This document shows positions 17,717-25,314 of a stretch of DNA of 41,855 nt, one piece after another. The DNA is from Achromobacter sp. ASV32 (GTDB lineage: Bacteria > Pseudomonadota > Gammaproteobacteria > Burkholderiales > Burkholderiaceae_B). Location: assembly GCF_016428805.1 (NCBI RefSeq), contig NZ_JAELTJ010000044.1, positions 1 to 41,855 on the forward strand, given 5' to 3'. Within the stretch, counting starts at the first letter, position 1, and every line of letters starts with the position of its first letter. A program made the position numbers and the translations under genes. The notes under the pieces are model-generated. The model saw only the letters and a program-made list of their open reading frames with translations, was not told the origin of the DNA and did no database searches.

Positions 17717-19030
17717 TCAGCGCTGCGCTGGCTCCGCGCCGGCCAACGCGCGCCGACCCGGCTTGAAGCCATGCGCCCGCGCCGCCCCGGCCGCTACCAG
17801 CCCCACCACCAGCAACGCCGCCACCACCCGTGGCAAAGCGCCCGCGCCCGTCGTTTCCAACAGCACGCCGCCCAGGACCCCGCTGGCCGCGAACGCCAGA
17901 TTGAACACCGTCACCAGCATCGACTGCGCGACCTCGGCGCCCTCGCCCGCCGCGTCCGCCAACGCCGTCTGCAACAGCGTCGGCGCGCCGCTGAAACTCA
18001 GGCCCCACACTGCCACGCCCCCATACACCCAGGCCGCTGGCGCCTGGCCCTGCCCCAGCGCAAACGCCACCCCCGCAAATGCACTCAGACTGGCCAGCAC
18101 CAGCGCCCGCAACCAGCCATCCACCAGCAGCCCGGTGATCCAGATGCCCACCAGCGACGCCATGCCGAACACGAGCAACGCCACGTCCACCTGCTCCGTC
18201 ATGCCCAGCACCGCCAGGAACGGCGCGACATACGTGTACAGCGTGTAATGCGCCAGGATCCACGCCAGGATCACGAACAGCACCGGCCGCACACCCGGCG
18301 TCGTCCAGACCTGCCGCATCGGCACCCGTCGCTTCCCGGCCTGGCCGGGGTAATCGGGCACCTTCAGCCACACCCACGCCGTCAGCGCCAGGCTCAGGCC
18401 CGCCAAGATGCCGAAGATGCCGCGCCACCCCAAGATGCCGCCCAGCCACGCCGCCAGCGGCACCCCCAGCGACAGCGCCAACGGAATCCCGACCATCGCC
18501 ACCGCCATCGCCCGCCCTTGCTGCGCGGGCGGCACCAAGCGCCGCGCGTAGCCGGCCAACAGGCTCCACGCCAGCCCCGTCGCCACCCCCACCAGGAAAC
18601 GCGCCGCCAGCGTCAACCCGTAAAAGGGCGACAACGCCGTCACCGCATTGCAGATAAAGAACCCGCCTATCGCCAACAAGAGCGCCACCCGCCGCCGACA
18701 GCCCTGCAGCAGCAGGGTCAGCGGAATCGCCGCCAGGCCCGATCCCAGCGCGCACAGCGTCACCAACTGTCCGGCCCACGCCTCGGACACCCCAAACCCC
18801 TGCGCTATCTGCGGCAACAGGCCCGCCGGCACGGTCTCGTTGGCGGTAGCGATGAAACTGCACATCGTCAGCGCCAGCAGCGCGGCCATGGGCAGGCGTG
18901 GCGCCGTGGCGGGTTGCTCGCAGGCAGGGGAATGCACGGTCGGCATACAGGTGTCCGGCATACGGGCATCCGGCATACGGGCATCCGGCACGCGGGCGGC
19001 CACGGCCGCCGCAGAAGAGGTTTGACGCAT
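17717..19030 (-). CDS. MFS transporter, DHA1 family (12 TM, SotB/YdhP-like)
   Basis: 437 residues from ATG 19030, with 12 predicted membrane segments beginning near residue 45. Family pattern: an ATANETVPAGLLPQI-type first helix as in sugar/arabinose efflux proteins, then RRRVALLLAIGGF and GRAMAVAMVGIPLALSLG. Expected to export a small compound with proton entry. AGGGAAG lies 10 bp ahead of the 19030 ATG; an in-frame ATG at 19048 has no such site. The cytosolic tail before the first helix contains three copies of a short repeat (ARMPD), made by a 15-bp tandem repeat. Divergent LysR at 19150 is the likely regulator. Confidence 0.92.
   Translation of the reverse strand: MRQTSSAAAVAARVPDARMPDARMPDTCMPTVHSPACEQPATAPRLPMAALLALTMCSFIATANETVPAGLLPQIAQGFGVSEAWAGQLVTLCALGSGLAAIPLTLLLQGCRRRVALLLAIGGFFICNAVTALSPFYGLTLAARFLVGVATGLAWSLLAGYARRLVPPAQQGRAMAVAMVGIPLALSLGVPLAAWLGGILGWRGIFGILAGLSLALTAWVWLKVPDYPGQAGKRRVPMRQVWTTPGVRPVLFVILAWILAHYTLYTYVAPFLAVLGMTEQVDVALLVFGMASLVGIWITGLLVDGWLRALVLASLSAFAGVAFALGQGQAPAAWVYGGVAVWGLSFSGAPTLLQTALADAAGEGAEVAQSMLVTVFNLAFAASGVLGGVLLETTGAGALPRVVAALLVVGLVAAGAARAHGFKPGRRALAGAEPAQR
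18951..18995. repeat. 15-bp tandem repeat, three copies, within MFS gene 5' end
   Basis: Units at 18951-18965, 18966-18980 and 18981-18995 share TCCGGCA and end in CGG (consensus GCATCCGGCATACGG); a degraded fourth copy lies at 18936-18950. The 15-bp unit stays in frame and encodes the repeated pentapeptide in the exporter's N-terminal tail. Confidence 0.85.
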
Positions 19031-19119
19031 TGTTGGCTTCCCTAGCATCGTGGGCCAAGGCCCCGGATTGAAGAGACGCCAGTCTGCTACCCACCATTGA
19101 ATTTGATAATTGGCCTAGA

Positions 19120-19138
19120 ATTTGAATCAATTTCAAAT
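19120..19138. promoter_or_regulatory. LysR-type operator palindrome
   Basis: ATTTGAA (19120-19126) and TTCAAAT (19132-19138) are perfect 7-bp arms around a 5-bp spacer, and the site contains T-N11-A. A related half site AATTTGATAATT lies just upstream (19100-19111). It is 12 bp from the LysR start and about 90 bp from the MFS start, a usual place for LTTR autorepression and activation of the divergent gene. Confidence 0.6.
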
Positions 19139-19149
19139 CCAGATTAAAG

Positions 19150-20091
19150 ATGGCAACGGATCGACTCGGTGACATGCGCTTGTTCGTGCAGGCAGCGGCC
19201 CTGGGCAGCCTGTCTGCCGCTGGCCGCAAGCTGGGCCTGTCGGCGGCCGCGGCCAGCGCCCGCCTCATCAAGTTGGAAACCGCGCTGCACGCCAAGCTGT
19301 TTCAGCGCAGCACCCGTCAGCTGCGCCTGACCGAAGAAGGCCGCGTCTACCTGGCCCATTGCGAAGTCGCGCTGCGCGCCATCGACGATGCCGAAGCCGC
19401 CCTGCAGGCCGGCCAGCACAGCGTGCGCGGCAAGCTGCGGCTGTCGGCGTCCGCCGACTTCGGCCGCCACCTGCTCAGCCCCTGGCTGGACGAATTCAGC
19501 GCTGCCCACCCCGACCTGAAAATCGCGCTGACCTTGTCCGACTCGCTGTCGAACCTGCTGCAGGACGACATCGACCTGGCCATCCGCTTCGGCCAGCCCC
19601 AGGACGGCTCACTGGTCGCCCGCTACCTGGCGCCCAACTGGCGCGTGCTGTGCGCCTCGCCCGACTACTTGGCCCGCCGTGGCCAGCCCCGCACACCCGC
19701 CGACCTGCTCGACCATGACTTCATCGTGCTCGTCACCGCCGCCGGCCCCTTGAACCAGTTCCACTTCGCCCAAGAAGGCCAGCGCCACAGCATCACCGTA
19801 CCGCTGGAGCGCGCCTGGGAAACCAACGATGGCGCACTCGCGCGCAACTGGGCGCTGGCCGGCCGCGGCATCGCCCGCAAGACCATCTGGGATGCGGCCG
19901 AAGACCTGCGCGCCGGGCGCCTGCACGCCGTGCTGCCGGAATACAGCGTCGCCGAATCGGGTGTGCACGCCGTGTTTCACGGCACCCGCTACATGGCGCC
20001 GCGGGTGCGGCGCTTGCTGGACTTTCTGGTCGAGCGTTTCGCCCGCGCCAGCGAAACACTGCTGCCTGGCAGCCCGCCGCGCCTGCCTTAG
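19150..20091 (+). CDS. LysR-family transcriptional regulator
   Basis: 313 residues. DNA-binding part: GDMRLFVQAAALGSLSAAGR followed by LSAAAASARLIKLE and LFQRSTRQLRLTEEG, the classic CrgA/AphB-like group of LTTRs. The effector domain contains DLAIRFGQPQDGSLVARYL. Its ATG is 119 bp from the divergent MFS exporter and 11 bp after a 19-bp palindrome, so it most likely regulates itself and the exporter. Its TAG overlaps the end of the convergent MerR gene by three bases. Ligand unknown. Confidence 0.92.
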   Translation: MATDRLGDMRLFVQAAALGSLSAAGRKLGLSAAAASARLIKLETALHAKLFQRSTRQLRLTEEGRVYLAHCEVALRAIDDAEAALQAGQHSVRGKLRLSASADFGRHLLSPWLDEFSAAHPDLKIALTLSDSLSNLLQDDIDLAIRFGQPQDGSLVARYLAPNWRVLCASPDYLARRGQPRTPADLLDHDFIVLVTAAGPLNQFHFAQEGQRHSITVPLERAWETNDGALARNWALAGRGIARKTIWDAAEDLRAGRLHAVLPEYSVAESGVHAVFHGTRYMAPRVRRLLDFLVERFARASETLLPGSPPRLP

Positions 20092-20498
20092 ACGTCCTTG
20101 CCCAGCACGCGCGACAGCACCCGGCTGGCATTGGCCGAGCAATCCAGATCGTCCGGCCGGGTCTCGATGTCCTGGATCACCGCCGCCAGTTGCGCCCGGT
20201 TGCGGGCCAGCTTCGCCTCCAGCGCCTCGATCTCGGCGACCTTGCGGCGCAGCGCCGCCAACAGCGCGCCCTGATCCCAGTCACCCTGTCCGGACGGCAG
20301 CAACGTCCGGATCTCGTCCAGGCTGAAACCGGCCTGCTGCGCGGTCGTGATCAGCGCCAGCGCCAACGCCGCCTCGGGCGGGTAGACGCGATAGCCATTG
20401 GCGCCCCGGGCCGCCATCTTCAGCAGGCCCCGGCTTTCATAGAAACGGATGCGCGACGCGGCCAGTCCGGTGCGCTTGGCCAATTCTCCGATATTCAA
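20088..20498 (-). CDS. MerR-family transcriptional regulator
   Basis: 136 residues from a TTG at 20498. The N-terminus NIGELAKRTGLAASRIRFYESRGLL is the MerR winged helix, followed by AGFSLDEIRTLL and a long dimerisation helix. I prefer the TTG at 20498 because the fold begins there and AAAGGGGAAAA sits 5-10 bp upstream; the alternative TTG at 20528 adds ten basic residues. The C-terminal half has a single Cys (DLDCSANAS) and no metal-binding cysteine cluster, so an organic or redox signal is more likely than a metal. It is divergent from an Old Yellow Enzyme gene whose promoter has the MerR architecture. Confidence 0.9.
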   Translation of the reverse strand: MNIGELAKRTGLAASRIRFYESRGLLKMAARGANGYRVYPPEAALALALITTAQQAGFSLDEIRTLLPSGQGDWDQGALLAALRRKVAEIEALEAKLARNRAQLAAVIQDIETRPDDLDCSANASRVLSRVLGKDV

Positions 20499-20545
20499 CG
20501 TTTTCCCCTTTCGCCGCCGCACCCGCAAAAAGCGCGCGCCAGCGC

Positions 20546-20576
20546 TTGACCTTCAATCTAACTTGAAGGTTAAGGT
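20546..20576 (+). promoter_or_regulatory. MerR-type promoter/operator of the OYE gene
   Basis: TTGACC (20546-20551) and TAAGGT (20571-20576) are -35 and -10 elements separated by 19 bp, the overlong spacer that defines MerR-activated promoters. Inside the spacer region is a perfect dyad ACCTTCAA-N6-TTGAAGGT (20549-20570). It resembles the SoxR box (CCTCAAG...CTTGAGG) in layout. It lies between the MerR and OYE genes, about 30 bp ahead of the OYE ATG. Confidence 0.85.
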
Positions 20577-20605
20577 CTGGCAATCACCGACTCCGTAAGC
20601 ACATC

Positions 20606-21850
20606 ATGTCCCTGTTCTCGCCCCTTACCCTGCCCTCGGGCAGCGTCATCCCGAACCGCATCGCCAAAGCCGCCATGGAAGAAAACATGGCCGATGACGA
20701 TCACGCCCCCTCCGCCGCGCTCATCCGCCTGTACCGTTCCTGGGCCGACGGCGAGGCCGGCCTCATCATCACCGGCAACGTCATGGTCGACGCCCGCGCC
20801 ATGACCGGCCCCGGCGGCGTCGTACTGGAAAACGACCGTCATCTGGATCGCTTCAAAGCCTGGTCGGACGCCGCGCGTTCCCGCGGCGCACAGGTCTGGA
20901 TGCAGATCAACCACCCCGGGCGCCAGATGCCTGCCGCCCTCGGCCAGGAAACGGTCGCGCCGTCCGCGGTCGCCCTGGCGCTGGGCGCGCAATCCAAACG
21001 ATTCGGTGTTCCGCGCGAAATGACGGCCGCCGACATCGCCGGCGTCGAACACCGCTACGCCACCACCGCCGCGCTGGCCGAGCGCGCCGGCTTCACGGGC
21101 GTGCAGATCCATGCCGCGCACGGCTATCTGCTCAGCCAGTTCCTGTCGCCGTTGTCGAACCGCCGCCAGGACCGCTGGGGCGGTAGCCTGGAAAACCGTG
21201 CCCGCCTGCTGCTGGACACCGTGCGGCGCGTGCGCGCCGCCGTCAGCCCGGGCTTTGCCGTTGCCGTCAAACTCAACTCGGCCGATTTCCAGCGCGGCGG
21301 CTTCTCGCCGGAAGACGCCCGCCGCGTGATCGAGATGCTGGCGCCGCTGGGCGTGGACCTGGTCGAATTATCTGGCGGCAGCTACGAAGCCCCCGCCATG
21401 ATGGGCGCCACGCGAGACGAACGCACCCTGGCGCGCGAGGCCTATTTCCTGGATTTCGCCCGCGACATCGCCGCGGTCGCCACCATGCCCCTGATGGTCA
21501 CCGGCGGCATCCGGCGGCGCGCCGTCGCGGACCAGGTGATCGACAGCGGCATCGCCATGGCCGGCATCGCCACCGCCTTGGCCATCGAACCGGACCTGCC
21601 TCGCCGCTGGCGCCTGGGCCAAGCCAGCGCCCCCCAACTCAAACCCATCCACTGGAAAGACAAGGTGCTGGCTACCGCGGCGCACATGGCGGCCGTCAAA
21701 TACCAACTGACCCGTCTCAGCCGCCAACGCCGTTCCACCCCGGGCGTGTCGCCCGTCTGGGCCTTGGTCGTGTCTCAAGTCAGCGCCAAGCGCCAGGTCC
21801 ACCGCTATCGGCGCTGGATGCTGAAACGGGCGGATAGCATCGGCGTGTGA
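20606..21850 (+). CDS. NADH:flavin oxidoreductase, Old Yellow Enzyme family
   Basis: 414 residues, FMN-binding TIM barrel of the OYE family, which reduces activated C=C bonds or nitro groups with NAD(P)H. Seen: FSPLTLPSGSVIPNRIAKAAM at the N-terminus, GFTGVQIHAAHGYLLSQFLSP (His169 and His172 for substrate binding) and NRRQDRWGGSLENR, the family signature. The C-terminal 60 residues are basic and extend a little beyond the usual barrel. Expression should follow the MerR regulator divergent to it through the 19-bp-spacer promoter. A detoxifying ene-reductase for electrophiles is a sound inference; the natural substrate is not visible. Confidence 0.92.
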   Translation: MSLFSPLTLPSGSVIPNRIAKAAMEENMADDDHAPSAALIRLYRSWADGEAGLIITGNVMVDARAMTGPGGVVLENDRHLDRFKAWSDAARSRGAQVWMQINHPGRQMPAALGQETVAPSAVALALGAQSKRFGVPREMTAADIAGVEHRYATTAALAERAGFTGVQIHAAHGYLLSQFLSPLSNRRQDRWGGSLENRARLLLDTVRRVRAAVSPGFAVAVKLNSADFQRGGFSPEDARRVIEMLAPLGVDLVELSGGSYEAPAMMGATRDERTLAREAYFLDFARDIAAVATMPLMVTGGIRRRAVADQVIDSGIAMAGIATALAIEPDLPRRWRLGQASAPQLKPIHWKDKVLATAAHMAAVKYQLTRLSRQRRSTPGVSPVWALVVSQVSAKRQVHRYRRWMLKRADSIGV

Positions 21851-21872
21851 GCGCCCGGCGACCCGGCATCAC

Positions 21873-22328
21873 CTACTCCTCGCCGCCCCACCAGAACGCT
21901 TCCACGCGCCGGCAGCTCGGCCCGTCGCTGATCGACACCTCCAGGCCCGTCACCGCCCCACCTGGGCAATCCGCGCCGATCGACTGCGCAACCGCGCCCG
22001 GCACTACCACGCAGCCCTGCTGGACAAGCGCGGTCCGATAGCGGCTCAAGAGTGTCTCGGATGGCAAGGAAGACGAATACCAAACCAGGTTCGCCTGCGC
22101 CCGCTCGCCGTCCCGGCCTTCGACGCTCTGCATCACCGGGCCGCAAGCCTCGAAGACCGGAAACGCGTTCAGCATCGCGGGCATGGACCGGGCAACCCAG
22201 CTTCCACGTGCCACGCCGTCCTCCTGCTGCTTGGACGACCAGATCGACAGGCCGACGTAGCCCAGGACGGCGATCGGGATCAGCATCAGGGCGATCGGTA
22301 GAAGCTTGCGAGGTTTTGAGGTGGTCAT
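21873..22328 (-). CDS. Hypothetical membrane-anchored protein
   Basis: 151 residues that I do not recognise. The basic start (TTSKPRKLL) and one hydrophobic segment (about residues 9-30) suggest a single N-terminal anchor with the rest in the periplasm. The outer part has four cysteines, which may form disulfides. It begins three bases after the stop of the 184-residue gene upstream, so the two form an operon. Small anchored protein plus soluble partner, next to an IS remnant, resembles orphan immunity or accessory pairs, but nothing proves this. Confidence 0.7.
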   Translation of the reverse strand: MTTSKPRKLLPIALMLIPIAVLGYVGLSIWSSKQQEDGVARGSWVARSMPAMLNAFPVFEACGPVMQSVEGRDGERAQANLVWYSSSLPSETLLSRYRTALVQQGCVVVPGAVAQSIGADCPGGAVTGLEVSISDGPSCRRVEAFWWGGEE

Positions 22329-22331
22329 GAC

Positions 22332-22886
22332 TTACTGCCCAGTGCCATCACGGCGTTCATGATCGATCCGAAGCGTCAGCGAGGGCGCTTCGATATGCGT
22401 GAAATCGGCAACCAGATCCGCATCAAGCACCATGCCGGCGGGATAGACCACTCGAAACTCAAGATCGTGCGCCTCCTGCCTGATCCAGCCCCATCCCACC
22501 GGCATTTCAGACATAGAGAAACTCACGGGCAGCCAAAAGCCTGCCATCGGCGCCGACAGCGCCTGCACGGCAACACGGCCCTCTATCATGGCCCAATGCT
22601 CGTCGTCTTCGACAAAGACATCGCCCAGCAATTCGTCGCGGTCCAAGAGCGCTGGCACAATGGACACAGGCATCGGCCGCATCACGGTAAACGCCTGACG
22701 CGCGGCCTCGTCGGGAAAAACGCGCCCGCCCGTGTTCAGCACCAGCACGCTGACGCCGGAGAACACCCCTTTGTATGTTCCTGGGGCGATCCCCTCCGCA
22801 TGAGTCGGGACCGAGATGCCGGGCCACACCGTTTTGCCCTTCAGCCTCATGGGTTTTCGGTCCAGCTCCAACAATAGAAACGCCAT
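22332..22886 (-). CDS. Hypothetical protein
   Basis: 184 residues from ATG 22886, chosen for the GGAG Shine-Dalgarno ahead of it (ACGGAGAGTCC); the frame stays open further upstream but reads into IS-derived sequence. No signal peptide or membrane segment. It looks like a beta-rich soluble protein (GISVPTHAEGIAPGTYKGVF, GWGWIRQEAHDLEFRVVYPAG). I do not recognise the family. It forms a two-gene operon with the membrane-anchored gene downstream (3-bp gap). Confidence 0.65.
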   Translation of the reverse strand: MAFLLLELDRKPMRLKGKTVWPGISVPTHAEGIAPGTYKGVFSGVSVLVLNTGGRVFPDEAARQAFTVMRPMPVSIVPALLDRDELLGDVFVEDDEHWAMIEGRVAVQALSAPMAGFWLPVSFSMSEMPVGWGWIRQEAHDLEFRVVYPAGMVLDADLVADFTHIEAPSLTLRIDHERRDGTGQ

Positions 22887-22969
22887 GGACTCTCCGTTGC
22901 GTTCACACACGCGCTCGGCGAAATAGACCGGCCTGGCATCGCGGCGCTGGCTAGCTGGCTGGCGCAATG

Positions 22970-23275
22970 TCATCCAGCTGGCCGTCGGTCGAGCGCCTTG
23001 ACCGGCGGCACCGACATAGCGCCCAGCGGTAAAAGACCTTCTTTCTGATGAGCCTGCACGAATTGCGACGGCGTTGAGTATCCGAACGCACGGTGAGGCC
23101 GATCGGTGTTGTACTCGACCCGCCAGTTTTCGATCAAGCCTTTGGCCTGTCGCAGGGGCAAGAACCCGTGCTCGTAAGACCTTCGTCGCGGAACTTGCCG
23201 TTGAAGCTTTCGATATACGCGTTTTCCACCGGCTTGCTCCACCGCAGTGCCCGCAACGTCTACCGGCTCGATTTC
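22970..23275 (-). pseudogene. IS3-family transposase (OrfB) C-terminal remnant, frameshifted
   Basis: Two frames together give the end of an IS3-type DDE transposase. One reads KPVENAYIESFNGKFRDE; after a one-base loss near 23175 the next reads EHGFLPLRQAKGLIENWRVE and then YNTDRPHRAFGYSTPSQF, the classic C-terminal block including the catalytic Glu region. The part upstream of about 23235 is scrambled: an IEP segment is separated from KPVEN by extra bases. OrfA and most of OrfB are missing and no terminal inverted repeats were found, so it is dead. It marks an old insertion or rearrangement next to the two unknown genes. Confidence 0.85.
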
Positions 23276-23371
23276 GCGCAGGGCAACGGCTGTACCGCTG
23301 AAATCCAGCCTGGACGCGGGGTGCTCTTGAAAGCACTTCGATCCAGGTACGCGACATTATTTTCGGGCATG

Positions 23372-23392
23372 AAAAAAGGCGCCTGGGCGCCT
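23372..23392 (-). terminator. Rho-independent terminator of the TetR gene
   Basis: On the - strand AGGCGC (23392-23387) pairs with GCGCCT (23382-23377) around a 4-nt loop and is followed by six Ts (23377-23372 read as A on +). It lies about 70 bp beyond the TetR stop codon. Confidence 0.7.
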
Positions 23393-23463
23393 ATTTCCTA
23401 TTCCCCGGCCTGCCTGGTCGCCGCCCGCAACAGATGCGGCGCTGGCACCCAGATAGAGGGCAG

Positions 23464-24111
23464 CTACTCATCCCCCCCACGGCGCGCATAACACCCCAAA
23501 AACATCGCCACCGCCGAATCCGCCACGCGCCGCCGCTCAGCCTTGGCCAGCGGCGGCTGGCCCAGCGTCACCTGCGGCCAGAACGCAAAGCTTTTCACCA
23601 GGCCCTGCAATTGATGCCCGGCGAAGTCCACATCGACCTCGATCAATCGACCGTCGGCGATGGCCGCGCGGATCCAGGCCGTCACCCCTGTCTCTTTTTC
23701 CCCCATGCGGCAGACGATGGCTTGCGCGCGCTCCGGGGAATGAATGATCTCGGCCATCGCCACGCGCGCCAGATCAATGAAGCTCGGGTCACCCAGCAGC
23801 TCCAGCTTCTGCATCAGCAACTGCCGCAATTGCTGATCCAGCGGCAGGTCCGGGCGATAGGCCAGGTCCTCGCTGCCCGCGCTGCTCTCCCACAGGTGTT
23901 CGAGCGTCAGCCCGAACAGCTCGTCCTTGCTGGGAAAGTGGTTGTAGACCGTGCGCTTGGACACCCCTGCCGCCGCGGCAATGCGGTCCATGCTGGTGGC
24001 CTCGTATCCGGCATTGCGAAACTCGTCCACCGCCGCGCGCACGATGGCTTCGCGTTTGCGGTCGGTCAGGCGTTGCGGGGCAGCGGGCTTGGCGGGGCGG
24101 GAAGATGACAT
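23464..24111 (-). CDS. TetR/AcrR-family transcriptional regulator
   Basis: 215 residues from ATG 24111 (a TTG two codons upstream is less likely). Residues about 15-60 form the TetR helix-turn-helix: REAIVRAAVDEFRNAGYEATSMDRIAAAAGVSKRTVYNHFPSK, read here in pieces, with TVYNHF diagnostic. The rest is an all-helical ligand/dimer domain similar in layout to AcrR-C. It is divergent from the MBL-fold hydrolase gene, with two matching palindromes in the 78-bp spacer, so it should repress both genes until an inducer binds. Inducer unknown. Confidence 0.93.
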   Translation of the reverse strand: MSSSRPAKPAAPQRLTDRKREAIVRAAVDEFRNAGYEATSMDRIAAAAGVSKRTVYNHFPSKDELFGLTLEHLWESSAGSEDLAYRPDLPLDQQLRQLLMQKLELLGDPSFIDLARVAMAEIIHSPERAQAIVCRMGEKETGVTAWIRAAIADGRLIEVDVDFAGHQLQGLVKSFAFWPQVTLGQPPLAKAERRRVADSAVAMFLGCYARRGGDE

Positions 24112-24122
24112 GCGCAAGATTT

Positions 24123-24173
24123 TACACTGGACAGTGTACTTTTTTAGAAAACAAAACTACACTCATCAGTGTA
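24123..24173. promoter_or_regulatory. Two TetR-type operators
   Basis: TACACTG-GA-CAGTGTA (24123-24138) and TACACT-CATC-AGTGTA (24158-24173) share the half site TACACT and have centres 35 bp apart. They fill most of the spacer between the divergent TetR (24111) and hydrolase (24190) genes, so binding would block both promoters. The 7-bp arms and 16-bp length are usual for TetR-family sites. Confidence 0.85.
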
Positions 24174-24189
24174 ATTTTGGACACCCCCG

Positions 24190-25314
24190 ATGAAGCGCAC
24201 TTTCGCCGCTCTCCTGCCAGGAATTCTTGCCGTGACCGCCCTGACCAGCCTTGCCTTGTGCCGCACCAACCCCAGCTATCCCGATTCCCCCCAGCACCGC
24301 GAGGGCCGCTTCACCAATCCGTCGCCGCGCCCGCCCATGGGCTTCTGGAACGGGCTGAAACTGACCTGGGCCTTCCTCTTTGACAAGCCCACCGGCACGG
24401 TGCCCGACCAGCCGGTGCCCGTTCGCGCGCTCACCCGCGCCGATCTGGAAGCCGCGCCGGACCGCAGCCTGTACCGCCTGGGGCACTCCACCTTGCTCTT
24501 GAAGCTGCGCGGCCGCTACTGGATCACCGACCCGGTGTTTTCCAAGCGCGCCTCGCCCGTGCAATGGGCGGGTCCGGCGCGTTTCCATGCACCGCCCATC
24601 GGCATCGACGATCTGCCCCCGCTGGCCGGCGTGATCCTGTCGCACAACCACTACGATCATCTCGACCACGCGGCGGTCATGCAGCTGGCCGGCAAGACGG
24701 GCCGCTTCATCACGCCGCTGGGCGTGGGCGACCAGTTGATCGCCTGGGGCATCGACCCCAAGCAGGTCGAACAGCTCGACTGGTGGCAGTCGACCGTGGT
24801 CGACGCGCTGCGCCTGACCGCCACGCCCGCCCAGCATTTCTCGGGACGGGGCCTGACCGACAGCGACCGCAGCCTGTGGGCGTCCTGGGTCATCCAGGAC
24901 GACGATGTGAAGATCTTCTTCAGCGGTGATTCGGGCTACTTCGATGGTTTCAAGGCTATCGGCGACGCCCACGGCCCGTTCGACCTGACGCTGATGGAAA
25001 CCGGCGCCTACGACAAGCGCTGGGCCTTCGTGCACATGCAGCCCGAAGAGACGCTGCAGGCCCACCTGGACCTGCGCGGCCGCGTGCTGCTGCCCATCCA
25101 TAACGGCACTTTCGACCTGGCCATGCACGCCTGGCAGGAGCCCTTCGAACGCATCAGCGCCCTGGCCGCCGAGCGCGGTGTGGCACTGACGACGCCCGAG
25201 ATGGGAGAACGGCTGGACATCGTCGCCCCGCAAGCGGGGTCGCCGTGGTGGCGCAGACTGACCCAACCGGCTGCGAACACGCACGGCACGGCCAGCGCCC
25301 TCAAGACGCAGTAA
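24190..25314 (+). CDS. Metallo-beta-lactamase-fold hydrolase (UlaG/NAPE-PLD-like)
   Basis: 374 residues. An N-terminal hydrophobic segment (about residues 3-23, with LALC near its end) suggests a membrane anchor or lipoprotein-like export. The zinc motif is HNHYDH (His152, His154, Asp156, His157); GHSTLLLKL precedes it as in UlaG/NAPE-PLD relatives, and FFSGDSGYF plus LLPIHNGTF supply the later metal ligands. It probably hydrolyses an ester or phosphodiester at the cell envelope; phospholipid-like substrates fit the NAPE-PLD resemblance but are not shown. It overlaps the convergent LacI gene by 14 bases at its 3' end. Confidence 0.9.
   Translation: MKRTFAALLPGILAVTALTSLALCRTNPSYPDSPQHREGRFTNPSPRPPMGFWNGLKLTWAFLFDKPTGTVPDQPVPVRALTRADLEAAPDRSLYRLGHSTLLLKLRGRYWITDPVFSKRASPVQWAGPARFHAPPIGIDDLPPLAGVILSHNHYDHLDHAAVMQLAGKTGRFITPLGVGDQLIAWGIDPKQVEQLDWWQSTVVDALRLTATPAQHFSGRGLTDSDRSLWASWVIQDDDVKIFFSGDSGYFDGFKAIGDAHGPFDLTLMETGAYDKRWAFVHMQPEETLQAHLDLRGRVLLPIHNGTFDLAMHAWQEPFERISALAAERGVALTTPEMGERLDIVAPQAGSPWWRRLTQPAANTHGTASALKTQ

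Larger units (their letters stand above)
22887..23463. other. 577-bp region without an intact gene: IS3-type remnant plus terminator
   Basis: This stretch carries a decayed transposase 3' end (22970 to about 23275, - strand), then sequence without recognisable coding content (about 23276-23370), and the terminator of the TetR gene (23372-23392). Base composition is lower in GC than either side. No tRNA or attachment site was found. Confidence 0.6.

Noticed and set aside
16704..19295. 863-codon open frame on the minus strand spanning LysR and MFS genes
   Set aside because: It crosses two well-supported genes and their intergenic operators and reads Gly/Ala/Arg-rich sequence; a GC artefact.
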